64,000 bases of DNA from CAVSRC01 sp963785065 (GCA_963785065.1 CAWATX010000002.1:868001-932000), one strand, 5' to 3'; positions 52,124 through 61,908 are shown, counted from the stretch's first letter. Notes: generated by a model not told the origin, from the sequence alone. Numbers and translations: made by a program.

Positions 52124-55100
52124 ATGGTCGATCGTGAAGTCAATGACACTACGCCAAGTGTAGCGGCCCCGATCTCGGAGCGGCGACTTCTGACAGTGCT
52201 GTTCTGCGATCTCGTCAACTCGACCGTCCTGTCCGCCCGCTTCGATGCCGAGGATTGGACGGAAGTGCTGTCCGACTATGTCACCGCCGTCGCGGTCCAG
52301 GCCGAGGCCTTCGGCGGTTTCGTCGCTAAGGTCATGGGCGATGGGGTGCTGATTTACTTCGGTTATCCCCGGGCCCGCGAGGACGATGCGTCGCGTTCCA
52401 TGCAGGCGGCGCTTGCCATGGTGGAAGCGGTTCGCCGCCTGAAGCCCCAATGGCCGAACGTCGACCTTTCCGTGCGCATCGGCATTGCTACCGGGCCAGT
52501 GGTGGTGAGCGAAATGGCGGCCGGTGGCTTCGTCGAGCAGCAGGCGGTAGTCGGCGAGACGCCAAACCTGGCCGCGCGCCTGCAAGCGGTTGCCGAACCC
52601 AACGCGGTAGTCGTCAGCCAGCAAACGCACGATTTGGCGCTCGCGGAGATCGATTTCGTCGATCTGGGCCCGAAGGCGCTGAAGGGGTTCGATCAGCCAC
52701 TCCGCTGCTGGCGTGTGGCTGGCAGGCGAAATCTTGAAAGCCGGTTCGTCGCGAAGCAGCCAGCCGAGGCCGATTATTTCACCGGACGCGATGCGGAGGT
52801 GACGCTGCTCGGCGAATGCTGGCGGGACGCGCACACGGGAACAGGCCGCGTGGTGGTGATCAAGGGAGAGCCGGGGGTTGGCAAGTCCCAACTCGTCAGC
52901 AGGATCTATGCGCAGGCCCGCGAGACTCCGAAATCGCGCATGATATTTCAGTGTTCGGAATTGGGCGGCAATGTGCCATTCCACCCCATTTCGGAATATT
53001 TCGAGTTCATTTCCAGGATGATGCCTGCTGACGGCACCGACGCTCGGCTTGCCAAACTCAGCGCTTTCGTCGCCGACAACTTCGCCGATCCAGCAAAAGC
53101 CCTGCCGTTGCTCACCCGGCTGCTATCGATACCGTCCGCCGCGGGCAGTGGCGCCGCAGAACAATCGCCGCAGGAGTTCAAACAGGAGCTGCTCACCGTC
53201 CTTGTGTCGTGGCTCCAGGCCATCGCCCGCTCGCATCCGTTGCTTATCGTCGTTGAGGATATCTATTGGGTCGATGCCAGTACGCTGGATCTGCTCAACC
53301 GGCTGGCAGATGTGGTCGGCAGTGGTCCGATCTTGCTGGTCATGACGACGCGCAGCGATGACCACGGCTTTAGCCCGGCGCAGCGTCCAAACGTCGTCAC
53401 GCTCCAACTGCTGCGCTTAACCCACACCGCCTCGTCGGATCTTGTGCGTCATCTGCTGGATCACGGTTCCACCGATGAATCCGTTGTCGACCGGATCGTT
53501 CATGAGGCCGACGGCAATCCGCTTTTCATCAAACAACTCGTCCGGGTCGTAACGCACGAAGGGAAAGGCGGTGGCCAGCGAGGAATGTTAGCGTCGTCCC
53601 TGACACTTCAGCAGGTCCTACAGGCCCGGCTCGACAACCTGCAGGGCGGCAAGCAGGTAGCGCAATTCGCCTCGATCCTTGGTCGCGGGTTCTTCCGGCC
53701 GCTAATCGTTGCTGCCTGGCCATTCGACTCGGAGAGCCTTTTTTCCGGTCTGGCCGAGCTGGAAAAGGAAGGCCTGATCAACGTCCGTTATCTGTCAGAC
53801 GTCATTGAGTACAACTTCGTGCACACGCTGATCCTGGAGGCCGCTTACACCTCGCTGCTGAAACGGGATCGGCGCGCCTTTCATGCCCACGTGGCCTCAG
53901 TGCTGGAGAGCCGGTTCGCAGAACTCGCGGCGCGTGAGCCACACATCCTCGCGCGGCACTATGCGTCCGCCGGAGACGTCGCTCGCGCCGTCCCGTTCTT
54001 TGTGAAGGCGACAGAGCTTGCGTTGACGCGCTCTGCCTACGTTGAGGCCAAAAGTCATTCGGAACAGGGGCTAGCTGCGCTGTCCGAACTGGGCGGCAGC
54101 GCCGAGCGCCAGCGACTCGAACTGGCCATTCGCCCGGCCTATGGCACTGCGTTGGTGGCGGTTCGCGGATACTCCGCCGACGACGTGTACGACAACTACG
54201 AGCGCCTCCTCGAACTGGCCCGATCAGCCGGTGACGGTCTGGCGGAGTTTCAGGCCCTGCTGGGTCTGACCCGGGCCGCCATAGTTCGTGCCGAACTGGT
54301 CAAGGCGCGGTCTTTGAGCAGTGAGTTTTTGGCCGCCGCGGAACGAGTGGGCCGGCGCGAATTGATACTGACTGCTGAACTGCTCGTTGGCATCGTCCAC
54401 TTCTGCGGCGGCGAGTTGAAGGAAGCCGACGCGCACCTGACGCGAGCGGTCAACGCCTACGATCCTGTCGAGCATCGGCTCCTCGCCCATCGGCTGGGCC
54501 AGGATCCGGGCATCACGGCCCTTATCTGGTGGGCGCTGACCCTGTGGATGCAGGGGCGGCTGGCAGAAGCGAAGCGAGCCAAGGAGCAGGCGCTCACACT
54601 GGCCCGGCGCCTGGAGCACCCATTCACGCTGGTGTACACCCTCGTCCGGCTGATCAGCCAAGAGCGGTTGCGAGGCGACACGGCGGCAGCAGGGCACCTA
54701 GCCAAGGAAGCGCTGGAATTGGCCAGGGCGAGGGGTTTTTCTTCGTTTGAGGCGACCGCTCTTTTTTGGCTGTCCGATCTCAAGATCGGGAGCCATCACG
54801 ACCCGACGGATTTGCGGGCGATGGCCATGGAGATCACCACGCACGCTCCAGTGGACCAGAGGGACAACGTTGGCTACATGCTGGTCTGCTTCGCCGAGCG
54901 TGCCCTTGAGCTGAACCAGATGGACGAAGCCATCGACGCGCTGGACCGCTGCATGGCGGAAATGGAGGAGACGACTGTGCGCTGGTGTGCGGCCGAGGCG
55001 TTTCGCCTGCGCGGCCGGTGTGTCGCCGCCGCCGACGGCCCAGTTGACGATGCAGCGATCTGGTTTGGACGGGCGATCGATCTCGCGAAGGCGCAAGGGG

Positions 55101-55312
55101 CTCAAGCATTGAGACTGCGTTCAGCCATCGAACTGGTGGGTCTGAAGCGGTCAACTCGTGATACGGCCGCAGCGATCGATGTGCTCGACGCGGCCTGTGC
55201 GGCATTCGGGACTGGGGAAGCCGGCGATGAGCTCACCGCAGCGCGCAGTCTGCTGGCGAAGTTGCATGAAGACAATGCATCGCACGGAGGCAACGAGGAC
55301 AGCGCGTCATAG
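52124..55312 (+). CDS. Class III nucleotide cyclase fused to AAA ATPase and TPR-like domain
   Basis: A 1062-residue cytoplasmic signalling protein. An N-terminal class III cyclase domain (about 20-180) has RRLLTVLFCDLVNSTVLSAR (first metal Asp29) and VAKVMGDGVLIYFG (second Asp73), GETPNLAARLQ. Next comes an AAA/STAND ATPase with Walker A IKGEPGVGKSQ (about 247-256) and Walker B LLIVVEDIYW. The C-terminal ~550 residues are helical TPR-like repeats (EAKSHSEQGLAALSEL). Such proteins link nucleotide signals to a regulatory ATPase. No close ribosome-binding site at ATG 52124 is evident. The next gene begins 66 bp later on the same strand. Confidence 0.88.
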   Translation: MVDREVNDTTPSVAAPISERRLLTVLFCDLVNSTVLSARFDAEDWTEVLSDYVTAVAVQAEAFGGFVAKVMGDGVLIYFGYPRAREDDASRSMQAALAMVEAVRRLKPQWPNVDLSVRIGIATGPVVVSEMAAGGFVEQQAVVGETPNLAARLQAVAEPNAVVVSQQTHDLALAEIDFVDLGPKALKGFDQPLRCWRVAGRRNLESRFVAKQPAEADYFTGRDAEVTLLGECWRDAHTGTGRVVVIKGEPGVGKSQLVSRIYAQARETPKSRMIFQCSELGGNVPFHPISEYFEFISRMMPADGTDARLAKLSAFVADNFADPAKALPLLTRLLSIPSAAGSGAAEQSPQEFKQELLTVLVSWLQAIARSHPLLIVVEDIYWVDASTLDLLNRLADVVGSGPILLVMTTRSDDHGFSPAQRPNVVTLQLLRLTHTASSDLVRHLLDHGSTDESVVDRIVHEADGNPLFIKQLVRVVTHEGKGGGQRGMLASSLTLQQVLQARLDNLQGGKQVAQFASILGRGFFRPLIVAAWPFDSESLFSGLAELEKEGLINVRYLSDVIEYNFVHTLILEAAYTSLLKRDRRAFHAHVASVLESRFAELAAREPHILARHYASAGDVARAVPFFVKATELALTRSAYVEAKSHSEQGLAALSELGGSAERQRLELAIRPAYGTALVAVRGYSADDVYDNYERLLELARSAGDGLAEFQALLGLTRAAIVRAELVKARSLSSEFLAAAERVGRRELILTAELLVGIVHFCGGELKEADAHLTRAVNAYDPVEHRLLAHRLGQDPGITALIWWALTLWMQGRLAEAKRAKEQALTLARRLEHPFTLVYTLVRLISQERLRGDTAAAGHLAKEALELARARGFSSFEATALFWLSDLKIGSHHDPTDLRAMAMEITTHAPVDQRDNVGYMLVCFAERALELNQMDEAIDALDRCMAEMEETTVRWCAAEAFRLRGRCVAAADGPVDDAAIWFGRAIDLAKAQGAQALRLRSAIELVGLKRSTRDTAAAIDVLDAACAAFGTGEAGDELTAARSLLAKLHEDNASHGGNEDSAS

Positions 55313-55378
55313 GTTGAGCGCTGGCGTCTGGTTCTGGGGCCCTGGCTGGGTGTTTGCGACGGGGGCGGGGGAGGTCCG

Positions 55379-56575
55379 ATGAGTGCGATTGACAAAGCAA
55401 GGGTGCTGGGCGCGATAAACGCGCGCATTGCATCAAGTGAAACGCCGTCATTTCAGCTGCGGTTTCCAGACGGATCTATCGCCTCGCCAGGTCACGCCAA
55501 TGCGGTAACCGACCCTGAATTCGTCATCGAGGTGAAAACGGCCGCTGGGGCCCATGCCGTTGCAAATTTGGACGAATACGCCATCGCGCTCGCGTACCTA
55601 AATGGCGACGTCGACCTGCATGGCGACTGGCTCGCCATGATGAGAATGCGGGAACATCTTTCGGACAGACACCCGTGGCTGCAATTCATCCGCTTTGCGT
55701 TGCCCGCCATCCTTGGCCAGGTGGCGCACGACAATCGGCTGACCCGGCGCCACTACGACCTGGATCCGGAGTTCTATCTGTCGTTCCTCGACAGACAGCA
55801 TCACGTTTATTCGCAGGCGCTCTACTCCTCCGAAAACGACACGCTGGAACAAGCTGCCGAAAGGAAGCTGACAGCTGCTTGGGAGTCGTGTCGCCTTCAA
55901 CCCGGCGCGCGCGTTCTCGATATCGGTGCCGGGTGGGGCAGCTTTTCGCGGTTTGCTGCCGCGCGAGGTGCTCAAGTCACCATGCTCACCGTCTCGCCAT
56001 CGCAAGCGGAGTACCTCAAGGAGCTCAGCGCGACCGACCAGAACGGCATGAACATGACGCCGCTGCTCAAGAACGTTTATGAATATCAGTCAGACGATCC
56101 CCTGGACGCTGTGGTCCTTTTGGGTGTGATGGAGCACTTGCCGCAATACGAGCGCTTCCTGAAGCACATGGGCGGGATGGTTCGGGAGAATGGTCGCATC
56201 TACATGGATTTTGCCGCCAGTAGAGAGAAGTACTCGTCGAGCACGTTTTCGCATCAATTGGTATTCCAGGGTAACCACTCACTGGTCCACATGCCGGGTC
56301 TTGTCGATGCGATCAACGGGAGTGATTTCGAGATCGTATCGATCCACAACGATCGCCACAGCTATTTCCTGACCCTGCGGGCGTGGGCCCGGAATCTTGG
56401 GTATGCGGCCGTTGAGCTCGGCCGCCGATACGGTGAACGGAACGTCAGGCAGTTTCAGCTCTACCTATGGGGAACGGCGGGGGCGATGGCGTCGGGCATG
56501 ATCGAGAGCTACCGCGTCGTACTGCAGAAGTCGGCCGGCCGTACTTCGGCGGGCGTTGGTCTGGCGGCGGGCTAG
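55379..56575 (+). CDS. CFA-synthase-family SAM-dependent methyltransferase
   Basis: A 398-residue protein similar to cyclopropane-fatty-acyl-phospholipid synthases. SAM motif VLDIGAGWGSFSRFAAARGA, preceded by the family HYDLDPEFYLSFLD and SQALYSSENDTLEQ. Later RIYMDFAASREKYSSSTFS is near the catalytic region. It may modify membrane lipids, using unsaturated acyl chains, or methylate another lipid. It has an uncharacterised N-terminal ~100 residues (FQLRFPDGSIASPGHANAVT). GGGGGAGGTCCG precedes ATG 55379. It follows the cyclase gene and may be controlled by the same signal. Confidence 0.85.
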   Translation: MSAIDKARVLGAINARIASSETPSFQLRFPDGSIASPGHANAVTDPEFVIEVKTAAGAHAVANLDEYAIALAYLNGDVDLHGDWLAMMRMREHLSDRHPWLQFIRFALPAILGQVAHDNRLTRRHYDLDPEFYLSFLDRQHHVYSQALYSSENDTLEQAAERKLTAAWESCRLQPGARVLDIGAGWGSFSRFAAARGAQVTMLTVSPSQAEYLKELSATDQNGMNMTPLLKNVYEYQSDDPLDAVVLLGVMEHLPQYERFLKHMGGMVRENGRIYMDFAASREKYSSSTFSHQLVFQGNHSLVHMPGLVDAINGSDFEIVSIHNDRHSYFLTLRAWARNLGYAAVELGRRYGERNVRQFQLYLWGTAGAMASGMIESYRVVLQKSAGRTSAGVGLAAG

Positions 56576-56585
56576 GTGTGCAGCG

Positions 56586-56627
56586 CACCAAGAGAATTTT
56601 CGCGAGACGTTGGTCTCGCTGCACCAC
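56586..56627. repeat. Dispersed 42-nt repeat, copy 2
   Basis: Matches 44366-44407 at 38 of 42 positions. In this copy the centre forms a perfect 7-bp hairpin (GCGAGAC, GTTG loop, GTCTCGC). It begins 10 bp after the methyltransferase stop. Confidence 0.75.
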
Positions 56628-57129
56628 AATTTGTTGCGAAAAGTCAGCGACTTGCTTCGCGTTCCACGTCCGCCTCGCCGGACCGCAAACCGAGCGGTCA
56701 TCGGCGGTGAGCGATTTGGGGCTAGCTGCCACAAAGGCCGGTGCGTTTGATGTCCGGGGCCGCCTAAACGCTACGTGTTTGCGTGCGGCACGAGCCATCC
56801 TAGATCTGCGGACAAATGGGCCAGCAAAGCCAGGTGCCGCGTCGTCACTGCCGTTGGCCCTCCTGAGCTTTCGGACTTTGAGCATGCCCGGACAAGAAGC
56901 GCCTCAACCTCGCAGCGACGATGTTGTTTGTCCTGGCCATAGTCGCTCTACCGAGGGAACTCGGTGCGTCCTTCGACGCGGTGAACAACTTGATGCAAAG
57001 GGTAGTGTTCGCACGTCGCCGAGGCCAAATTGGCCGACGACGAGAACCGTCGCCTTCCTCCCATCGAGGCGCCGGCCGCCATGTGCCGCCGGGTCAAGGG
57101 GGCTTTGGTCGGATGCCGTCCGCCTAGAG
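56628..57129. other. No gene seen
   Basis: About 500 bp between the 42-nt repeat and the end of the convergent epimerase gene. Long frames here are antisense or lack family signals. No terminator is obvious. Confidence 0.4.
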
Positions 57130-58110
57130 TTAGCCGGGGTACCACACCTTCCGTGGATCGTCCGGTGCGCGAACATAGGTCCAGGCGGCCTCGACCAGGC
57201 GTTCAAGGTCGTATTGCGGCCGCCAACCGAGCGCGAATTTCGCCTTGCTGTTGTCCATCCAGTTCGACTGGTACCCGCTCGGAATATCGATCGAGGCAAG
57301 CTGGCGCGTGCGCTTCAGATAGGCGGCAACCGCGCCATAGTCGACCGGCTCATCCATGCAGACATTGAAAAGTGCGCCGCCCGCCGCCGGATGGTCGAAC
57401 GCCCGCATGATCGCCGAAACGAGGTCCTCGACATGAACGAAGTTGCGCTTCAGCGGATGGCCGTCAGCGTCGCGCAGCAGGGGGACCACATTGTCCCGAC
57501 GACAACGTTCGGCCGTATCTGGCGGGACCATCGTCTTCCAGTCCGGGCCTCCGAAAAGATCGTCGCCGAAGGAGAGCGTGTAGCGAAAGTCATCCTTTTC
57601 CATGATCCACGGCGCCCGCAGGCAGCACCCGTTGATGCCGTACTGGACGCCGAACTGGGTCAGCATGACCTCTTCGAGCACCTTGGAAAGCGCGTAGCAG
57701 CCCGGATAGGCTTGATGCGGCGTAGCTTCGGTTATCGGACCGGGATGTCGGTAGAAGAAATGGCCGACCGCCGCGTCGCCGCCGACGAGGATGAATTGCC
57801 GTGCCGAGGCGGAGCTGCGGAACGCCTCCAGCAGCCAGAACATACCCTTCACCGTGACGTCCATCACCGTTTCCGGGACTTCCTTGCAGGTCGCCAGATG
57901 GACGACGTGCGTCACGTCCTTCATGGCAGCATCGACCGCCGAACGATCCGCAATGTCGCCACGTACCGCCTCGAGCCGAGGTGCTTCGGGAAGCGTCCGG
58001 TTGTGACAGAGGGCACGGATGCGGGCATCATGCCAAGTCGGATCCGACAGGACCCTATCGACGAACGTCCGGCCGACTTTCCCGGTTGCTCCAGTCACTA
58101 GTATTAGCAT
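57130..58110 (-). CDS. NAD-dependent epimerase/dehydratase of the extended SDR family
   Basis: A 326-residue Rossmann-fold protein. ILVTGATGKVGRTFVDRVL is the glycine-rich coenzyme site. The catalytic YxxxK lies in YPGCYALSKVLEEVM. KRNFVHVEDLVSAIMRAF and FALGWRPQYDLERLVEAAW are typical of UDP-sugar epimerases or uronate dehydrogenases. It probably converts the sugar taken up by the neighbouring transporter. ATG 58110 has GGGAGGGATG upstream. It forms an operon with the LacI regulator 16 bp upstream. Confidence 0.85.
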   Translation of the reverse strand: MLILVTGATGKVGRTFVDRVLSDPTWHDARIRALCHNRTLPEAPRLEAVRGDIADRSAVDAAMKDVTHVVHLATCKEVPETVMDVTVKGMFWLLEAFRSSASARQFILVGGDAAVGHFFYRHPGPITEATPHQAYPGCYALSKVLEEVMLTQFGVQYGINGCCLRAPWIMEKDDFRYTLSFGDDLFGGPDWKTMVPPDTAERCRRDNVVPLLRDADGHPLKRNFVHVEDLVSAIMRAFDHPAAGGALFNVCMDEPVDYGAVAAYLKRTRQLASIDIPSGYQSNWMDNSKAKFALGWRPQYDLERLVEAAWTYVRAPDDPRKVWYPG

Positions 58111-58126
58111 CCATCCCTCCCGTGGC

Positions 58127-59206
58127 TCATGGCAGGCGCGGTGACGCGACCGTATCACGCTCAATGAGAGGGCAAGGCACCTTGATCTGCGGCTGCCGTC
58201 CACCTCGGCGGACCCTTTTGGTCAGGATGAGTTCCGCCGCGATCGCCCCCATCTCGAAATGCGGCAGCAGGACCGTGGTAAGCGGCGGCCGCGAAGACTG
58301 CGCGACAGAACGGTTGTCGTAGCCGACAACCGAAATGTCCTGCGGCACGCGCAGACCGAGTTCGGCAAGAGCCTCTAGACAACCAAGCGCCATGAGGTCG
58401 TTGGAGCAGAAGATTGCGGTTGGCGCCTGCTTGAGCTTCATTAGTTCGATGGTTTGCCGGTAGCCAGCCGACGGCTCCCAGTTGCCGGGTCTGACCAGCT
58501 CCGGATCGAAAGCGATCTTGGCTGCGGCAAGCGCCTGCTGATACCCCCTCAGACGGTCGCGCGAGGCATCCATGAGGGCTTCGCCCTCGATCATGGCGAT
58601 GCGTCGGTGTCCGGCATCGGCAAGGCGTCGCGTCGCCGTGCGGCCGCCCTGGACCTCGGCGGGTGCGACCGAAGTCAGCGATCGATCCGAGCTGTAGCAG
58701 TTCAGAAGCACGGTCGTGGTGCGGTAGAGCGGTGCTGACGGCACAACCCGTTGGGTATGAATCGTGCCGTAGAGCAGTCCGCGAAGTGGTTGCGAGATAA
58801 TCCGGCTGAGCACAGCCTGTTCCATCTCGGCATCGCCGCGCGTCACCGCAACGCTCAGCGTCAGTCCGTATTCCCAAGCCTTCTCGCGGGCACCGTCGAG
58901 CGCAAGCGCCATCCACGGGTCGGTCGATATCTCGTTGACGACCACGCCAAGGGCCATCGTTTCGGACATCGGCGGCCGTCTCGATCCACGGCGCACGAGT
59001 TGATAGCCCAGCTGTTCGGCGGCCTCGCGGACACGGTTGGCGGTGTCCTGCGACAGGCGCGCGCCGGGAACCCCGTTGAGCACCAACGACACAGTCGTCT
59101 GCGACACCCCTGCCGCCGCTGCGACCTCGGTCATGGTCGGCGCCTGGCTGCCGGCCGTGCCGGGCATGCGCTGCACGCGCGGCGATCCTCGACTTGGCCT
59201 TTTCAT
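58127..59206 (-). CDS. LacI-family transcriptional regulator
   Basis: A 359-residue repressor. The N-terminal helix-turn-helix reads TMTEVAAAAGVSQTTVSLVL followed by NGVPGARLSQDTANRVREAA (hinge). The C-terminal sugar-sensing fold includes GLLYGTIHTQRV, AIFCSNDLMALGCLEALAEL and ISVVGYDNRSVAQSSRPPLT. It probably represses the divergent sugar ABC genes starting at 59384 until the sugar binds. The ATG at 59206 is preferred over the upstream TTG at 59215. Overlap or gap with the next gene is 16 bp. Confidence 0.92.
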   Translation of the reverse strand: MKRPSRGSPRVQRMPGTAGSQAPTMTEVAAAAGVSQTTVSLVLNGVPGARLSQDTANRVREAAEQLGYQLVRRGSRRPPMSETMALGVVVNEISTDPWMALALDGAREKAWEYGLTLSVAVTRGDAEMEQAVLSRIISQPLRGLLYGTIHTQRVVPSAPLYRTTTVLLNCYSSDRSLTSVAPAEVQGGRTATRRLADAGHRRIAMIEGEALMDASRDRLRGYQQALAAAKIAFDPELVRPGNWEPSAGYRQTIELMKLKQAPTAIFCSNDLMALGCLEALAELGLRVPQDISVVGYDNRSVAQSSRPPLTTVLLPHFEMGAIAAELILTKRVRRGGRQPQIKVPCPLIERDTVASPRLP

Positions 59207-59383
59207 GGCCACCAACGTTCCAGCGTAGGTATCTCTATGCGCATATTATCAATTATTAGAGACTGAAATAACATCACTTTCCAGACCATCATTGACTCGT
59301 ATTAGCAGCGGTGCGACATTCGACCGCAGGGCGCACAAACATCTCGACTGCAAGCCGCGCCCGACCAAGTTGGGAGGGAAAGT

Positions 59384-60325
59384 ATGAAAAGAGCAATTCT
59401 CGCGGGTCTTCTTCTCGCGGTCGCTGTGTCCACGGCATCCGCCGACGACAAGAAGCAGTTGGTGTTCGTCGTCAACGGGGCATCTGACTTCTGGAAGATC
59501 GCTGAAGCCGGCGTCGCCAAGGCCCAGTCGGAGCTACCGAACTATTCCATGTCGGTGAAATACCCCGAGCAGGCCGCCGCCGCCGTTCAGCAGCGTGTAC
59601 TCGAGGATCTGGTAGCCGCCGGTGCATCCTCGATCATGGTGAGCGCCGTCGATCCCAAGAACCAAACCGACGGGCTGAAGAAGATCTCGGCACAGGTGCC
59701 GCTGTTCACCACCGACTCCGACGCCGCGCAGTCGGGCCGCATCGCCTATATCGGCTCCTCGAACGTCAAGCTCGGCGAGGACGCCGGCAAGCTCATGCTC
59801 AAGGCCCTGCCGGACGGCGGCAAGTGCATCGGCTTCGTTGGCCTACTCGGTGCCGACAACGCCAAGGAGCGCATCCAGGGCGTGAAGGATGTCATCAAGG
59901 GCTCTAAGGTCGAACTGGTTGACGTGCGCGGCGACGAGATCGATCAAGGCCGCGCCAAGCGCAACGTCGAGGACGCGCTCGCCGCCAATCCCGACGTGGC
60001 CTGCCTGGTCGGCTTCTACTCGTACAACACGCCGCGCATCTACGAGGTGCTGAAGGAAAGCGGCAAACTCGGCCAGATCAAGGTCATCGGCTTTGACGAG
60101 GATCCGATCACCCTCGGTGGCGTCAAGGAAGGCTCGATCGTGGGCACGGTCGTCCAGCAACCGTTCGAATGGGGCTACCAGGGCATGAAGCTGATGGCCG
60201 CCTATCTCGAGGGCGACAAGTCAGGCATTCCCGACGACGGCATCATCATCGTGCCCGGCAAGGTCATCGATCAGAGCAATGTCGATGGCTTCATGGCCGA
60301 CATGAAGAAGATGATGGGTAAGTGA
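59384..60325 (+). CDS. Sugar ABC transporter substrate-binding protein
   Basis: A 313-residue exported binding protein. Signal peptide KRAILAGLLLAVAVSTASA. The mature fold is a type 1 periplasmic-binding protein: QLVFVVNGASDFWKIAEAGV, VEDALAANPDVACLVGFYSY and IKVIGFDEDPITLGGVKEGS, the D-[A/D]-hinge region of the ribose/galactose type. A monosaccharide is likely; its identity is not evident. GGGAGGG lies 8-9 bp before the ATG at 59384. First gene of the second sugar uptake locus, divergent from LacI. Confidence 0.93.
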   Translation: MKRAILAGLLLAVAVSTASADDKKQLVFVVNGASDFWKIAEAGVAKAQSELPNYSMSVKYPEQAAAAVQQRVLEDLVAAGASSIMVSAVDPKNQTDGLKKISAQVPLFTTDSDAAQSGRIAYIGSSNVKLGEDAGKLMLKALPDGGKCIGFVGLLGADNAKERIQGVKDVIKGSKVELVDVRGDEIDQGRAKRNVEDALAANPDVACLVGFYSYNTPRIYEVLKESGKLGQIKVIGFDEDPITLGGVKEGSIVGTVVQQPFEWGYQGMKLMAAYLEGDKSGIPDDGIIIVPGKVIDQSNVDGFMADMKKMMGK

Positions 60326-60346
60326 GGTAGACTCCTCCCGAGTCGA

Positions 60347-60378
60347 GAGGCCGGCGCTTACGCGCCGGCCTCGATTTT
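60347..60378 (+). terminator. Hairpin between binding-protein and ATPase genes (intra-operon attenuator)
   Basis: Perfect 11-bp stem GAGGCCGGCGC / GCGCCGGCCTC with a TTAC loop, followed by GATTTTTCG. It lies 22 bp after the binding-protein stop and only 12 bp before the ATPase start. It should lower transcription of the later genes and keep the binding protein in excess. Confidence 0.85.
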
Positions 60379-60389
60379 TCGTGTCTGCG

Positions 60390-61889
60390 ATGCCCTTTCT
60401 TGAGCTGATCGATGTCAGGAAGACATATCCGGGAGTGGTCGCGCTCGATGGCGTGACGCTGTCGGTCTCGCCTGGCGAGGTTATCGGCCTGGTCGGCGAG
60501 AACGGCGCCGGCAAGTCGACGCTGATGAAGGTGTTGGGCGGCGTCATCGCGCCCGATGCCGGCATCATTCGACTGGACGGTACCGAGCGCCGCGCCCTCA
60601 CGGTTCAGGATTCCATTGCCGCCGGCATTGCCTTCGTCCACCAGGAACTCAATCTCTTCGACAATCTTGATGTCGCCGCCAACGTCTTCATCGGGCGCGA
60701 GCCGCTTTACGGCGGCCCGCTGAAGCTGATCGACCGCCGGCGCCTGACCGAACAGGTCGCGCCGCTGTTGGAGCGCATCGGCGCCGACTTTGAGCCCGAT
60801 GCCCTGGTCGCCGACCTGTCGCTTGCCCAGCAGCAACTGGTCGAGATCGTTAAGGCCCTGTCGCTCAACTCGCGGCTGGTCATCATGGACGAACCGACGT
60901 CGAGCCTGACCATTCAGGAAACCGAACGCCTGATGGGCATCATCGCCGGACTGAAGGCGGACGGGATCAGCGTCATCTTCATTTCGCACCGCCTGCACGA
61001 GGTCGAGCATTGCGCCGACCGTGTCGTGGTGCTGCGCGACGGGCGCGTCGTCAGCGAGCTGGAGCGCGGCGGTATCAGCCACGGGACCATGATCCCGCTC
61101 ATGATCGGGCGCGACTTCAAGTCGCTCTATCTGCCGCCAGCAGCCGCACCCGGCGACAACGTGATCGAGATCGTCGAGGTGCGCACGGCGAGTTATCCCG
61201 ATTGCACCGTTTCGCTCAAAGTGCGTCGCGGCGAAATACTGGGTCTCGCCGGCCTTGTCGGCTCGGGACGGACCGAGCTTGCGCGCGCGGTCTTCGGCAT
61301 CGATCGGCTGCTCGGCGGATCGATCCTGCTCGGCGGCGTGCCGGTGGTGGTTTCGAACCCGCGCGTGGCCATCGATAACGGCATCTACTTGGTTCCCGAG
61401 GATCGCAAGCGGGCCGGCGTGCTGGTCGACCTGTCGGTCGCGCAAAACATCTCCCTGCCCGATCTCAAGAGCCATGCCCGTGGTCAGCTCGTCGTCGTCA
61501 GCTCGGAGATCGAGAATGCCGAGCGGCAGAAGGGCCGGCTCGACATCCGCGTACCCGACGTGAACCATGAGGTGCGTACCCTTTCGGGCGGCAACCAGCA
61601 GAAGGTCGTGCTCGCTAAATGGCTCTCGATGAAGCCACGCGTCATGATCTTCGACGAGCCGACCCGCGGCATCGACGTCGGCGCCAAGAACGAGATTTAC
61701 GAGATGCTGCGCGGCCTGGCCGATTCCGGCGTGGGCGTTCTGATGATCTCCTCCGACATGGAAGAGGTGATCGGCGTCAGCGACCGTATTGCCGTCATGC
61801 ATGAGGGAGAGATCAGTGGATTCCTTGAACGCGATCAGTTCAGCGAGCAGAATGTGTTGGCGCTGGCGGTTGGTACGTCTTTGAGCTGA
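60390..61889 (+). CDS. Sugar ABC transporter, double ATPase subunit
   Basis: A 499-residue protein with two ATPase domains. First: Walker A GENGAGKST, LSLAQQQLVEI signature, MDEPTSSLT Walker B. Second: P-loop GLVGSGRTE, LSGGNQQKVVL and IFDEPTRGID. This is the RbsA/MglA pattern. ATG 60390 is preferred; a GTG at 60381 lies three codons upstream. The gene overlaps no neighbour and follows the hairpin at once. It has no obvious ribosome-binding site at either start. Confidence 0.92.
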   Translation: MPFLELIDVRKTYPGVVALDGVTLSVSPGEVIGLVGENGAGKSTLMKVLGGVIAPDAGIIRLDGTERRALTVQDSIAAGIAFVHQELNLFDNLDVAANVFIGREPLYGGPLKLIDRRRLTEQVAPLLERIGADFEPDALVADLSLAQQQLVEIVKALSLNSRLVIMDEPTSSLTIQETERLMGIIAGLKADGISVIFISHRLHEVEHCADRVVVLRDGRVVSELERGGISHGTMIPLMIGRDFKSLYLPPAAAPGDNVIEIVEVRTASYPDCTVSLKVRRGEILGLAGLVGSGRTELARAVFGIDRLLGGSILLGGVPVVVSNPRVAIDNGIYLVPEDRKRAGVLVDLSVAQNISLPDLKSHARGQLVVVSSEIENAERQKGRLDIRVPDVNHEVRTLSGGNQQKVVLAKWLSMKPRVMIFDEPTRGIDVGAKNEIYEMLRGLADSGVGVLMISSDMEEVIGVSDRIAVMHEGEISGFLERDQFSEQNVLALAVGTSLS

Positions 61890-61908
61890 ACCGAGCGGGG
61901 GGCTGCAC

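Noticed and set aside
51845..52984. 379-residue minus-strand frame
   Set aside because: Mostly antisense to the cyclase domain, which has clear catalytic residues.
56467..58101. 544-residue plus-strand frame
   Set aside because: Runs antisense through the NAD-dependent epimerase and through non-coding sequence; no recognisable domain.
59207..59383. TTGACT at 59292 and GACATT 17 bp later as a promoter for the sugar ABC operon; LacI operator in the AT-rich part
   Set aside because: The -10 box matches poorly and no clear palindrome was found, so I do not list these as features.
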